Numbered from the stretch's first letter, positions 1 through 7,039 are shown. The stretch is DNA of 16,456 nucleotides from Belnapia sp. (GCA_028291445.1 JAQGIA010000328.1:1-16456), one strand, 5' to 3'. The notes: generated by a model not told the origin, from the sequence alone. Program-made: numbers and translations.

Positions 1-137
1 GCGACCGGGCGCGGCTGCGCCAGGGCGGGCAGGCTGGCCGTGGTCAACGCCGCGGCGGCCGGCAGCAACAGGCTGCGGCGGGCAGGCCCCGGGGCACTAC
101 CTGGGGCATTGCCCAGGGCATCAGGGCGCAAGGACAT
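1..137 (-). CDS. N-terminus of exported protein, probably D-alanyl-D-alanine carboxypeptidase (partial)
   Basis: An ATG at 137-135 opens a frame that stays open to the window's left edge (45 codons). The peptide begins MSLRPDALGNAPG and then has a twin-arginine-like start (ARRSLLLP), a short hydrophobic Ala/Leu stretch and a likely signal peptidase site after LPALAQ, so the product is exported. A GGAG lies about 10 nt upstream of the ATG. No catalytic domain is inside the window. The carboxypeptidase call rests only on context: in alphaproteobacteria the order lytic transglycosylase, rlpA, dacC-type penicillin-binding protein is common, and those two genes precede this one on the same strand. 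Any other exported protein remains possible. Confidence 0.5.
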   Translation of the reverse strand, partial: MSLRPDALGNAPGSAPGPARRSLLLPAAAALTTASLPALAQPRPV

Positions 138-235
138 GGCGGAAGCACTCCGGTGGGCAGGTTGTCCCGGCATACGCCTTCCTGCCATCGCCGCTCAAGG
201 GTTTGTACGAAATGGATGTCTGTGCGCGGAGGTAG

Positions 236-259
236 AAAAACGAGCCGGCATGGTGGCTT
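236..259 (-). terminator. weak terminator-like element after rlpA
   Basis: The 147-bp gap between rlpA and the next gene holds, about 26 nt past the rlpA stop on the minus strand, a short stem (AGCC/GGCT plus one G-U pair; plus-strand 243-247 with 254-258). A run of five T follows (plus-strand A236-A240). The stem is weak, so this may only attenuate transcription. Farther on, a poor promoter-like pair (TTGAGC, 18 nt, TATGCC) might drive the next gene. Nothing else is evident in the gap. Confidence 0.25.
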
Positions 260-284
260 GGCGGCAGGTGTTGCGATGCGGTCG

Positions 285-1187
285 CTACTCGACCAGCAAC
301 CGTGCCTCGGGCAGGCCGGCGGCGAGCACGCCGGCCACGGCGCGGTCCGCGGCGGCCAGATCGGCATAGGGGCCGAGCCGTACCCGGAATTGCGGCTGCC
401 GTCCGTTGCCGAAGGGCTCGACCCGGGCGCCGAGGCCGCCAAGCTGCGCCGCCTGGCGCTGCGCCAGGTCGCGGCGGAAGAAATTGCCCGCTTCCACCAG
501 CAGCCGGCCGGGCCTGGAATATTGCTGGGTGAGCGACTCGGGCAGCGGGTCGGGCGGCAGGACCGGGGCGCTGTCGGCGATGGTTTCGGCGACCCGGCCG
601 CTGGGGGCGCGACGGATGCGCGTCGCCTCCCGGGCGCCGGGCAACGGGGCGAGCGCCTCGGTCTCGACGGCGGCGCGCGGTACCGGGGCCAGCGCCATCC
701 CGGGCCGATCCGGGCTGGGCAGGGCGCGGGCGAGCGCCTGGCTGGGCGCCGTCTCCACCCGGATGCGGATTTGCGCGGCACCGCCCGGCGGGATGTCCAG
801 CAACTGGGCCGCGCGCGGCGAGAGGCCGAGGATGCGGCCGGGTTGCACCGGGCCGCGGTCGTTCACCCGGATGCGGATTTCGCGGCCATTCTCGAGATTC
901 CACACCGCGACGATGGCCGGGAGTTGCAGCGTGCGATGCGCGCCCACCAGCCGGTCCGGGTCGAAGATCTCGCCATTGGCGGTGGGCCGGCCGCGGCCGC
1001 TGCGCGGCAGCACGGCGGCGATGCCGCTGTCGTCGAGGCTGAAATCCTCTCGCGGATAGGACCAGACGCCGCCGAGCGCATAGGGCTCGCCCAGGGTGTA
1101 GCGGGCGCTGGGCTGGGACGGCGGTGGGGCCGAGCGGATGCAGCCGGCCGCCAGCAGCGCCAGGGCAACGGCGGCGGCCTGCTTCAA
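285..1187 (-). CDS. rlpA: RlpA-like lipoprotein with C-terminal SPOR domain
   Basis: RlpA proteins are outer-membrane lipoproteins that act at the septum; some are lytic transglycosylases specific for peptide-free glycan strands. This 300-aa protein has a lipoprotein signal (LLAAGC, Cys16), a double-psi beta-barrel domain at about 35-145 with TANGE (E73), GAHRT (H84) and NDRGP (D110), a Pro/Ala-rich linker, and a SPOR domain at about 225-300 that should bind denuded septal glycan. The usual ASWYG segment is replaced by AAVLP, and the usual IIDLS by ILGLS. The start codon is TTG at 1187-1185, sharing bases with the TGA stop of the upstream transglycosylase (TTGA, 4-nt overlap), so translation is probably coupled. 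Family is certain; enzymatic activity is not. Confidence 0.9.
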   Translation of the reverse strand: MKQAAAVALALLAAGCIRSAPPPSQPSARYTLGEPYALGGVWSYPREDFSLDDSGIAAVLPRSGRGRPTANGEIFDPDRLVGAHRTLQLPAIVAVWNLENGREIRIRVNDRGPVQPGRILGLSPRAAQLLDIPPGGAAQIRIRVETAPSQALARALPSPDRPGMALAPVPRAAVETEALAPLPGAREATRIRRAPSGRVAETIADSAPVLPPDPLPESLTQQYSRPGRLLVEAGNFFRRDLAQRQAAQLGGLGARVEPFGNGRQPQFRVRLGPYADLAAADRAVAGVLAAGLPEARLLVE

Positions 1188-2146
1188 CCGAAATTATCCG
1201 ACAGCAACCCGACCGCCAGGGCGTAATTCACCGGCGGGTTGTAGCGGCGGATGACCCGGAAATTCTGGTGGCAGAGGAAGACCTGGCCATTGCCGTTGCG
1301 CGGCAGGACCAGGCTTGTCTCGATCTCGGAGGCGGGCAGCGGCCGGCCATCGGCCTGGCGGAAGCCGAGGCGGGACCATTCGCGCAGCGAACGCTTGGCA
1401 TCGGTATCGGCCCGCTCCGGGTCGAGATCCGGCGGCGGCTGGGCCGCCTGGCCCCAAGGCTCGGCATCCCGCCAGCCGTTGCGGGCCAAGTAATTGCCGA
1501 TCGAGGCCAGGGCATCGGCCCGGCTGTCCCAGATGTCGCGCCGGCCGTCGCCGTCGAAGTCGACCGCGAGACGCTCGAAGTTGGAGGGCATGAACTGCGG
1601 CTGGCCCATGGCACCGGCCCAGCTGCCGCGCATCCGGGCGGGGGTGACATGGCCGCCTTCCAGCACCCGCAGCGCGGCGATCAGCTCGGTGCGGAAGTAG
1701 CTGGCGCGGCGGCCGTCCCAGGCCAGGGTTGCCAAGGCCTCGATGACGCCGAAGCCGCCGGTATTGGTGCCGAAATTGGTCTCCATGCCCCAGATCGCCA
1801 CGATGACGCGCGGATCGACCCGATAGCGGGTGCCGATGGCGGCGAGCAGGCTGCGGCTATCGGCGTAGTTGCGCCGGCCATTGTCGATGCGGGTCTGCGA
1901 GACGATGCGGTCGCGGTAGCTCTCCCAGCTCAGCGCGCCTTCCGGCTGCTTGCGGTCCAGCTCCAGCACCCGGTCGTTCAGGCGGATGCCGGACAGGGCG
2001 CGTTGCAAGGTGGCGGCGGAGACGCCGGCGCGCCGGGCCTCGCCACGGATATCCTCGAGAAAGCCCTCGAAGCCGGTGGCGGCCGCGAAGGCAGGTCCGG
2101 CCAGCAACAGGGCGGGGATGGTCAGGAACAGGCGGCGCTGGGGCAT
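1184..2146 (-). CDS. lytic murein transglycosylase, MltB/SLT_2 family
   Basis: Periplasmic enzyme that cleaves the MurNAc-GlcNAc bond of peptidoglycan to give 1,6-anhydro ends. The chosen start at 2146 (MPQRRLFLTI) gives 320 aa with a typical signal peptide (about residues 1-22, cut near AFAA). The frame is open farther upstream, but those extra codons precede a clear signal sequence. The catalytic Glu is in WGMETNFG (E122). GAMGQPQFMPSNF (about 168-180) is the conserved substrate-cleft segment, and VDFDGDGRRDIW (about 185-196) resembles the EF-hand calcium loop of Slt35. The C-terminal part (RRYNPPVNYALAVG) is usual for the family. No strong Shine-Dalgarno is seen. It is the first gene of a minus-strand murein operon with rlpA and probably a carboxypeptidase. 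Confidence 0.93.
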   Translation of the reverse strand: MPQRRLFLTIPALLLAGPAFAAATGFEGFLEDIRGEARRAGVSAATLQRALSGIRLNDRVLELDRKQPEGALSWESYRDRIVSQTRIDNGRRNYADSRSLLAAIGTRYRVDPRVIVAIWGMETNFGTNTGGFGVIEALATLAWDGRRASYFRTELIAALRVLEGGHVTPARMRGSWAGAMGQPQFMPSNFERLAVDFDGDGRRDIWDSRADALASIGNYLARNGWRDAEPWGQAAQPPPDLDPERADTDAKRSLREWSRLGFRQADGRPLPASEIETSLVLPRNGNGQVFLCHQNFRVIRRYNPPVNYALAVGLLSDNFG

Positions 2147-2252
2147 GCACGGAGAGGTGCCATGGCGACCGGTCGGCTGCAACCGCTGCATGCAGGCAGC
2201 AGCGCGAGCCAGTGCTGCCTTCACGAGCCGGCGCTGCTTGGAGCGTGGGTAC

Positions 2253-2280
2253 TTGGAAGCGCGGCCCAGGGTGCTAGGAT
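2253..2280 (+). promoter_or_regulatory. candidate sigma-70 promoter for the MmgE/PrpD gene
   Basis: TTGGAA at 2253-2258 and TAGGAT at 2275-2280 are separated by 16 nt. This places a transcription start near 2287, about 20 nt before the ATG at 2307. The 160-bp region between the divergent mltB-type and MmgE/PrpD genes also contains the perfect palindrome CTGCATGCAG at 2186-2195. No clear promoter was found for the leftward gene. Confidence 0.45.
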
Positions 2281-2306
2281 CGGCGGAACTTCCTTGGGAA
2301 AACGCC

Positions 2307-3707
2307 ATGGCCGCCGTCACCGAAACCATCGCCGCCTATTGCGCCTCGCTCGATTTCGCCACGCTGCCGCCCGAGGTGCAGGAGCGCACCCGCTACCTGG
2401 TGCTGGACCTGGTGGGCAACATCGTGCGCGGCCGGCACGACGCGGAGAGCACCCCTGCCCTGCTGGCCATGGCCCGGGCGCTGGGGCTGGCCGCCGGCGG
2501 CTCGGCCGTGCTGGGCGACAGCGCCCGCTATACCCCGGCCGGCGCGGCGATGCTGAACGGCGCCTTGGCCCATAGCCTCGACTTCGACGACACCCATGCG
2601 GCCGGCACGCTGCATCCTGGCGCACCGGTTATTCCTGCCGCGCTGGCCGCGGCCGAGATGGTCGGCGCCAATGGCCGCACCGTGCTCTCGGCCATCGTCG
2701 CGGGCTATGAGGTGACCTGCCGGCTGGCGCTGGCGCTGCCCGGCGGCGACCACTACGACCGCGGCTACCACCCAACTGCCACCTGCGGGGCCTTCGGCGC
2801 CGCCGCCGCGGCCGCCCGGGTCTTCGGGCTGGACACCAAGGGCATGCAGGACGCCTTCGGGATCGCCCTCTCCCAGGCCGCCGGCAGCCTGCAATTCCTC
2901 GCCAATGGCGCCTGGACCAAGCGTTTCCAGGTCGGCTGGAGCGCGATGAACGGCCTGGCCGCCGCGACCCTGGCGCGCGAAGGTTTCCGGGGTGCCTCGG
3001 AAGCCTTCGAGGGCAAGGCCGGCTTCCTCCGCGCCTATGCGCCCAACCCGACGCCGGAGCGGGCGCTGCAAGGTCTCGGCACCCAGTTCGAACTGATGAA
3101 TACGGCGGTGAAGCCCTATCCCTCCTGCCGCTACGGCCATGCCTGCGTCGACGCGGCGATCGCGCTGCGGGCCGAACTCGGCCTCAAGCCGGAGGAGATC
3201 GAGGCGGTTACCATGGGGCTGCCGAACAAGGGGATGCTGCTGGTCGGCGCGCCGCTGGCCTATAAGCAGAACCCGCAGAACGTGGTCGACGGCCAGTTCA
3301 GCGGTCCCTTCGTCGTCGCCTGCGGCCTGGTGCATGGCCACATGGGCTGGGACAGCTATGCGCATCTCCAGGATCCGGTGGTGCGGGCCATGCTGCCCAA
3401 GGTCAATTGCGTCGAGGACCCCGAGGTCCAGGCGCTGTTCCCCGAATACATGTCCGGCAAGCTGACGGTTCGGGCGCGGGGTGAGGATCATGTACGGATG
3501 ATCCGCATCGCCAAGGGCGAGCCGGAAAACTTCCTGACCGAAGCCGAGCTGCGCGCCAAGTTCCACGGGCTGGTGGATGCGGTGCTGGGGCGCGAGCGGG
3601 CGATCCAGCTGGCCGATGCGGTCATCGGGCTGGAGCGGTCGCCGGATGTGAATGGGATGATGCGGCTGGGGGCGCCGATGATGGCGGCGCGGCTGGCGGG
3701 CGAATAG
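2307..3707 (+). CDS. MmgE/PrpD family protein (2-methylcitrate dehydratase-like)
   Basis: Family members include 2-methylcitrate dehydratase (PrpD), cis-aconitate decarboxylase and iminodisuccinate epimerase; all act on small tricarboxylic or dicarboxylic acids without a metal-sulfur cluster. The 466-aa length matches the family. The N-terminal helical domain contains LVLDLVGNIVRGR (about 31-43) and the diagnostic stretch ALAHSLDFDDTH (about 86-97) followed by HPGAPVIPAALA (about 103-114). The small C-terminal domain starts near KPYPSCRYGHACVDA. The ATG at 2307 is chosen because residues MAAVTETIAAYCASL match the usual N-terminus; the open frame upstream is non-coding. No prpB/prpC partner is nearby, so the substrate cannot be assigned. 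It is monocistronic, divergent from the murein operon, and ends at a strong bidirectional terminator. Confidence 0.9.
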   Translation: MAAVTETIAAYCASLDFATLPPEVQERTRYLVLDLVGNIVRGRHDAESTPALLAMARALGLAAGGSAVLGDSARYTPAGAAMLNGALAHSLDFDDTHAAGTLHPGAPVIPAALAAAEMVGANGRTVLSAIVAGYEVTCRLALALPGGDHYDRGYHPTATCGAFGAAAAAARVFGLDTKGMQDAFGIALSQAAGSLQFLANGAWTKRFQVGWSAMNGLAAATLAREGFRGASEAFEGKAGFLRAYAPNPTPERALQGLGTQFELMNTAVKPYPSCRYGHACVDAAIALRAELGLKPEEIEAVTMGLPNKGMLLVGAPLAYKQNPQNVVDGQFSGPFVVACGLVHGHMGWDSYAHLQDPVVRAMLPKVNCVEDPEVQALFPEYMSGKLTVRARGEDHVRMIRIAKGEPENFLTEAELRAKFHGLVDAVLGRERAIQLADAVIGLERSPDVNGMMRLGAPMMAARLAGE

Positions 3708-3721
3708 CCGGCGGGAAGAAG

Positions 3722-3749
3722 GACCGGGGCGAAAGTATTCGCCCCGGTC
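3722..3749. terminator. bidirectional intrinsic terminator between convergent genes
   Basis: A perfect 12-bp stem, GACCGGGGCGAA (3722-3733) with TTCGCCCCGGTC (3738-3749), closes an AGTA loop. It is followed by TTCTC on the plus strand and, on the minus strand, by TTCTTCCC. It lies in the 65-bp gap between the stops of the MmgE/PrpD gene (+) and the LpxR-like gene (-) and can serve both. Confidence 0.8.
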
Positions 3750-3772
3750 TTCTCAGCGCATCGCGCTTCGCT

Positions 3773-4786
3773 TCAGAAGGACAGGGACAGCGAAAGGGCG
3801 CCGAAGATGAAGTCCTTCTTCTGGCCGACATATTCCTTGCTGCGGAAGTCCTGGGTATAGGCCAGCCGGATATTGTGCCAGAAGACCGCGCCGCCCATTT
3901 CCACATCGCTGACGAAATGCCGCGGATCCACCGAGCGGCTGTCCCGGAAGGTATTGCCGTCGAGCGTGATGTCGCGCGCCACGGCGCGGCCACTGGCGCC
4001 GGCGAACAGGTACCAGCCGAAGCCCTCGCCCACCGGGGCCGGATTGTCGGCGACGGCGGGCCGGATGCGCGGCGGTCCGAAGTCGCGGCCCAGCCCCTGG
4101 CCGAAGCGCACCCGGACGCCGGCCGAGGCATAGGTCATGATGGTGCCCGCGGCGAGCGTCACCGTCGGCAGGGCATCCACCGCGAGGCCGGCCGGCAGCG
4201 CCAGCAACGGCGCCCGCCATGTGCGGTCATAGGCCAGGTTGAAGACCGGCTCGTCGTGGATCTGGAAACCCCAGCCGCGTGCCTGGCGGTCGCCGATCAG
4301 TGCATGGACGATGTCCTGCGTCTGCCGGGCGAGCGACGTCGGGCCGACCACGCCAAGGGTGAGGCTGAAGCGATCAAGCGTCGTCTCGGTGCGCCGGTCG
4401 AGCGAGATCTCGCCGTACAGCAGGCCGGCATAGGGACGATCGCGCGGGTCCGGATCGCGCAGCCGCTTGTTGATCGGGGTGTACATGTTCTGCCCGAGCG
4501 CGAAGCCCCAGCGGCTGCGGGCGGGCCCGAAGATATCGGCCAGGGCGCGGTCGAGCGAGGCCATGGGGCCGGGCAGCGAATCCTCGGCGGAACTCCAGTT
4601 GAACCGGGCACCGTTGGTGTAGAAACGGTCGGTGTTGCTGCCGTAGGTATCGTTCTCGGTGATGAAGCTGACGGTGGCCCGTGGGTCCACCGGAGGCAGG
4701 TTCTGCGCCTGGCCCGCGGCCGGTAGCAGCACCGGGCAGGTCAGCAACAATCCCACGGACAATCGGGCAAAGGTCGATCGGGTCAT
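3773..4786 (-). CDS. LpxR-like outer-membrane lipid A deacylase (DUF2219 family)
   Basis: Salmonella LpxR is an outer-membrane beta-barrel that removes the 3'-acyloxyacyl chain of lipid A. The ATG at 4786 has a good Shine-Dalgarno (GGAGG, 5-nt spacing) and gives 337 aa with a signal peptide (about 1-28, LPAAGQAQ). Family signatures are FITENDTYGSNTDRFYTNG (about 41-59, with the Asn-Asp pair N45-D46), RPYAGLLYGE (about 117-126), GVVGPTSLARQTQDIVH (about 135-151, H151) and GWGFQIHDEP (about 161-170). The protein alternates short amphipathic strands and ends in LSLSLSF, with the terminal Phe expected for BAM-assembled barrels. It is monocistronic. Lipid A remodelling is inferred from family; actual substrate is unknown. 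Confidence 0.88.
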   Translation of the reverse strand: MTRSTFARLSVGLLLTCPVLLPAAGQAQNLPPVDPRATVSFITENDTYGSNTDRFYTNGARFNWSSAEDSLPGPMASLDRALADIFGPARSRWGFALGQNMYTPINKRLRDPDPRDRPYAGLLYGEISLDRRTETTLDRFSLTLGVVGPTSLARQTQDIVHALIGDRQARGWGFQIHDEPVFNLAYDRTWRAPLLALPAGLAVDALPTVTLAAGTIMTYASAGVRVRFGQGLGRDFGPPRIRPAVADNPAPVGEGFGWYLFAGASGRAVARDITLDGNTFRDSRSVDPRHFVSDVEMGGAVFWHNIRLAYTQDFRSKEYVGQKKDFIFGALSLSLSF

Positions 4787-4874
4787 GCTGTCCTCCCCAT
4801 CAACCGCAGAATCGGTCAGGTCTGGTGACCCAAGCATAAGGAGGCGGCAGCCGGACGTCCATCACGGTACATTT

Positions 4875-4900
4875 GACAGCGCCGTGAGACAGCGCCGTGA
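4875..4900. repeat. 13-bp tandem direct repeat
   Basis: GACAGCGCCGTGA occurs twice in perfect tandem (4875-4887 and 4888-4900) and is followed by GAC of a possible third copy. It lies in the 162-bp gap between the end of the 101-aa gene and the start of the LpxR-like gene, about 90-115 bp upstream of the latter's ATG. It could be an operator or simple slippage duplication. A TTGACA at 4873-4878 on the plus strand overlaps it but has no matching -10. Confidence 0.6.
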
Positions 4901-4948
4901 GACCGCTGGCCCGGTTACTTGCCGCCGGGTGACGCAGCGGGGCGCGGC

Positions 4949-5254
4949 CTAGCCGTTTGCGGCCGCCAGGGCCACGACCTCCATGTCGTCTTCCCCGGTG
5001 TGCTTGATGAACCAGAGCCGCTCATAGGCGGCGACCAGATTGTCCAGGCGGCGACGCCGGTCGGGGCCGAAGAAGGACCGATCCTGTCGCATTATCGTCT
5101 CCACGACGGCGATCAGGGAGCTGGCGACTTCTATGTCGGCCTGATCGCAAGCTTGGTGAAAGGCGACAAGGATCTTCTCCGTCAGGCGGCGGCCGGTGGG
5201 CTGAGAGGAGGAAACTTCACGCAAGGCCGGCTGCAGGTACGGATCGTTGAGCAT
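4949..5254 (-). CDS. conserved-looking hypothetical protein, 101 aa
   Basis: I do not recognise a characterised family. The ATG at 5254 follows GAGGG with 4-nt spacing, which decides the start over a longer open frame upstream whose codons overlap the tRNA-Ser region. The product (MLNDPYLQPALREV...) is predicted to be mostly helical and soluble, without signal peptide or membrane segment. An acidic/amphipathic core (AFHQACDQADIEVASSLIAVVETIM, described here by its ends AFHQACDQ and VVETIM) and a basic segment FGPDRRRRLDNL precede the C-terminal HTGEDDMEVVALAAANG. The pattern of a helical repeat followed by a charged turn suggests a small helical-bundle adaptor or TPR-like protein, but that is speculation. 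A GTG seven codons upstream is an alternative start. Confidence 0.75.
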   Translation of the reverse strand: MLNDPYLQPALREVSSSQPTGRRLTEKILVAFHQACDQADIEVASSLIAVVETIMRQDRSFFGPDRRRRLDNLVAAYERLWFIKHTGEDDMEVVALAAANG

Positions 5255-5314
5255 ATTGCCCTCATCGTCATGCACGTTGAGCGTGCAAAACGATAATGCC
5301 ACAACCCAGAGGGA

Positions 5315-5328
5315 TTGTTCCAGAACAA
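5315..5328. promoter_or_regulatory. 14-bp dyad, possible operator
   Basis: TTGTTC at 5315-5320 and GAACAA at 5323-5328 form a perfect 6+2+6 inverted repeat, about 60 bp upstream of the 101-aa gene's ATG. The wider region (5255-5467) also has a 9-bp inverted repeat CGGGTCCGG (5335-5343) / CCGGACCCG (5390-5398) with a 46-nt loop. The half-site GTTC/GAAC recalls LexA half-sites, but the spacing does not fit the alphaproteobacterial direct-repeat box (GTTC-N7-GTTC). The binding protein is unknown. Confidence 0.35.
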
Positions 5329-5423
5329 GATAAACGGGTCCGGAGAATTCTGGCGGATCGAGCGGCCGTGAAGGGAGGTTTCGGGGGTGCCGGACCCGCA
5401 AACTCAACCTATTGCTCCGCCGT

Positions 5424-5451
5424 CTTGTCGGCCAGGCGCCTATCGCATAAT
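5424..5451 (+). promoter_or_regulatory. candidate promoter of tRNA-Ser
   Basis: CTTGTC (5424-5429), a 16-nt spacer and CATAAT (5446-5451) lie just upstream of the tRNA. Transcription would start about 10 nt before the mature 5' end at 5468, which is normal for a tRNA gene. Confidence 0.5.
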
Positions 5452-5467
5452 CATCGCCGGCGGCATC

Positions 5468-5557
5468 GGATGGGTGGCAGAGCGGTCGATTGCACCGGTC
5501 TTGAAAACCGGCGTGGGTGCAAGCCCACCGTGGGTTCGAATCCCACCTCATCCGCCA
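5468..5557 (+). tRNA. tRNA-Ser(TGA)
   Basis: The 90-nt class II tRNA has acceptor stem GGATGGG pairing with CTCATCC (one G-U), a D-arm (GCAGAGCGGTCGATTGC), anticodon stem CCGGT/ACCGG around the loop CTTGAAA (anticodon TGA), a long variable arm (GTGGGTGCAAGCCCAC) and T-arm GTGGGTTCGAATCCCAC. The discriminator is G and the CCA end is encoded (5555-5557). It decodes UCN serine codons. Confidence 0.97.
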
Positions 5558-5614
5558 CCTCGGCCTGCCCCGCGGATCGACCCTTGCGCATCACTTCGCT
5601 GACGCGCGCCTCTC

Positions 5615-5648
5615 GTCGTTAGCGCGCTCTCGACAGCGCGCTAACGAC
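5615..5648. terminator. perfect 14-bp inverted repeat, probable terminator between tRNA-Ser and the M20 gene
   Basis: GTCGTTAGCGCGCT (5615-5628) and AGCGCGCTAACGAC (5635-5648) pair without mismatch around the 6-nt loop CTCGAC. It lies 57 nt after tRNA-Ser and 71 nt from the stop of the convergent M20 amidohydrolase gene, so it could terminate both. There is no T-run on either side, which is atypical for an intrinsic terminator. The rest of the gap 5558-5719 shows nothing else. Confidence 0.5.
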
Positions 5649-5719
5649 TGGCCAACCGAGGCGAAGGGACCGTTCGCTCGCGGTCACACCCCGTCCATCA
5701 CCATGCTATCCCGCGCCCC

Positions 5720-6889
5720 TCACCCCGCCTGGCCGCGCGGCAGCTCCCGCTCGATCACTCGCGCCAGCAGCGCCGCGCCATAGGGAATAGCGGCGTCGTT
5801 GAAATTATAATGCTGGTTGTGCACCGAGGCACTGTCGCCGTTGCCGACATGCAGATAGGCGCCGGGCACCTGCTGCATCATGAAGCTGAAATCCTCCGAG
5901 CCCATCCCCGGCGGCTTGGTGCGGTCCACCTTGGCCTCGCCGACCAGCTCGGCGGCGGCGGCGGCGAAGCGCTCGGTCTGCTCCGGGGCATTGACGGTGG
6001 GGGCGAAGATCAGCCGGAAGTCGAGCGAGGCGGTGGCGCCGAAGCCGGCGGCGACGCCCTCGGCCACCCGCTGCAGGCCGGTCTCGATCAGGGCCCGGGT
6101 CTTGTCGGTGAAGAACCGCGCGGTGCCGGAGATCTTCGCGGTCTGCGGGATGATGTTGTAGGCGTCACCGCCGGCGATCTTGGTCACGCTGATCACCGCG
6201 GTATCCATCGGCGGCATGTTGCGGGAGACGATGGATTGCAGCGCCGCGGTGATGTGGCAGGCGGCCAGCACCGGGTCGATGCCGGCCTCCGGCCGGGCGC
6301 CATGCGAGCCCTTGCCCTCCACGATGATGTCGAAGAAGGCGCCGCCGGCCGCGGTCGGGCCGCTGCGGATGGCGTATTCCCCGATCGCCAGACCAGGGCG
6401 GTTGTGCATGGCAAAGACCTGGTTGCAGGGGAAGCGCTCGAACAGTCCGTCGGCCAGCATGGCCAGCGCCCCGCCGCAGCCTTCCTCACCCGGTTGGAAG
6501 ATGAAATTCACCGTCCCGTTGAAGGCCCGGGTTTCCGCCAGGTACTGCGCCGCGGCGAGCAGCATGGTGGTATGCCCATCATGCCCGCAGGCGTGCATCC
6601 GGCCGCCGGCGGTGCTGCGGTAGGGCAGGTCGTTGGCCTCCTCCATCGGCAGCGCGTCCATGTCGGCGCGGAGGCCGATCGCCTGGTCACCGTTGCCGGC
6701 GCGCAGCACGCCGACCACGCCGGTGCCACCGACGCCGCGATGCACCTCGATCCCCCATTCCTCCAGCTTGCGGGCGACCAGCGCCGCGGTGCGGTGCTCC
6801 GCCATGCCAAGCTCCGGGTTGGCGTGGATATCCTGACGGATCGCGGCCAGCTCGGCCTGGCGACGGGCAATGGCATCGAAGACGGACAT
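5720..6889 (-). CDS. M20D family amidohydrolase (hippurate hydrolase-like)
   Basis: Cytosolic dinuclear-metal amidohydrolase of the group that cleaves N-acyl amino acids (hippurate hydrolase, N-acyl-L-amino acid amidohydrolase, IAA-amino acid hydrolase). ATG 6889 has AAGGA 6 nt upstream and gives 389 aa, the usual size; longer in-frame reading upstream is not supported. Metal ligands and catalytic residues are visible: GRMHACGHDGHT (C101, H103), QPGEEG (E135, E136), MHNRPG (H162), SHGARPE in the dimerisation/lid domain (H196) and HYNFND near the C-terminus (H360). ADMDALP (about 75-81) is the family's conserved Asp motif. Natural substrate is unknown. It stands alone, divergent from the GGDEF gene, with a leader of about 115 nt if the promoter at 7011-7039 is used. 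Confidence 0.93.
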   Translation of the reverse strand: MSVFDAIARRQAELAAIRQDIHANPELGMAEHRTAALVARKLEEWGIEVHRGVGGTGVVGVLRAGNGDQAIGLRADMDALPMEEANDLPYRSTAGGRMHACGHDGHTTMLLAAAQYLAETRAFNGTVNFIFQPGEEGCGGALAMLADGLFERFPCNQVFAMHNRPGLAIGEYAIRSGPTAAGGAFFDIIVEGKGSHGARPEAGIDPVLAACHITAALQSIVSRNMPPMDTAVISVTKIAGGDAYNIIPQTAKISGTARFFTDKTRALIETGLQRVAEGVAAGFGATASLDFRLIFAPTVNAPEQTERFAAAAAELVGEAKVDRTKPPGMGSEDFSFMMQQVPGAYLHVGNGDSASVHNQHYNFNDAAIPYGAALLARVIERELPRGQAG

Positions 6890-7010
6890 GCGGATTCCTT
6901 GGGCTGATCGAGGCCAGCAGACAGGCTTGACCAGCGGGAGACAAGAGCCGCGGAGGGGTAGCCCGATGGGGCTGGACCGCCATGACCGGCAGCGCAATCC
7001 AGCCCGATTA

Positions 7011-7039
7011 ATCATACGGCAACCGAAATACCTAAAAAC
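7011..7039 (-). promoter_or_regulatory. candidate promoter of the M20 amidohydrolase gene
   Basis: On the minus strand GTTTTT (7039-7034), a 17-nt spacer and a very good -10 TATGAT (7016-7011) occur in a locally AT-rich patch of the 188-bp divergent region. An 8-bp inverted repeat GGGCTGGA/TCCAGCCC (6969-6976 and 6998-7005) lies at the predicted start of the transcript. It could be an operator or a leader hairpin. No convincing promoter was found for the rightward GGDEF gene. Confidence 0.35.

Noticed and set aside
2274..3566. Long minus-strand open frame opposite the MmgE/PrpD gene (430 codons).
   Set aside because: Antisense shadow caused by high GC; composition is Gly/Arg/His/Gln-rich without any family motif, while the plus strand matches a known family throughout.
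4873..4901. TTGACA on the plus strand as a -35 element.
   Set aside because: No -10 at any allowed spacing and no rightward gene follows; the bases belong to the tandem repeat.
5262..5300. Sigma-54 or EcfG-type promoter upstream of the 101-aa gene (TGGCA...TTGCA; GGAAC...CGTT).
   Set aside because: The GG-to-GC distance is 12 instead of 10, and GGAAC-to-CGTT is 24 instead of 16-18, so neither consensus fits.
5810..6907. Long plus-strand open frame opposite the M20 amidohydrolase.
   Set aside because: Shadow of the real gene; no RBS and no recognisable domain.
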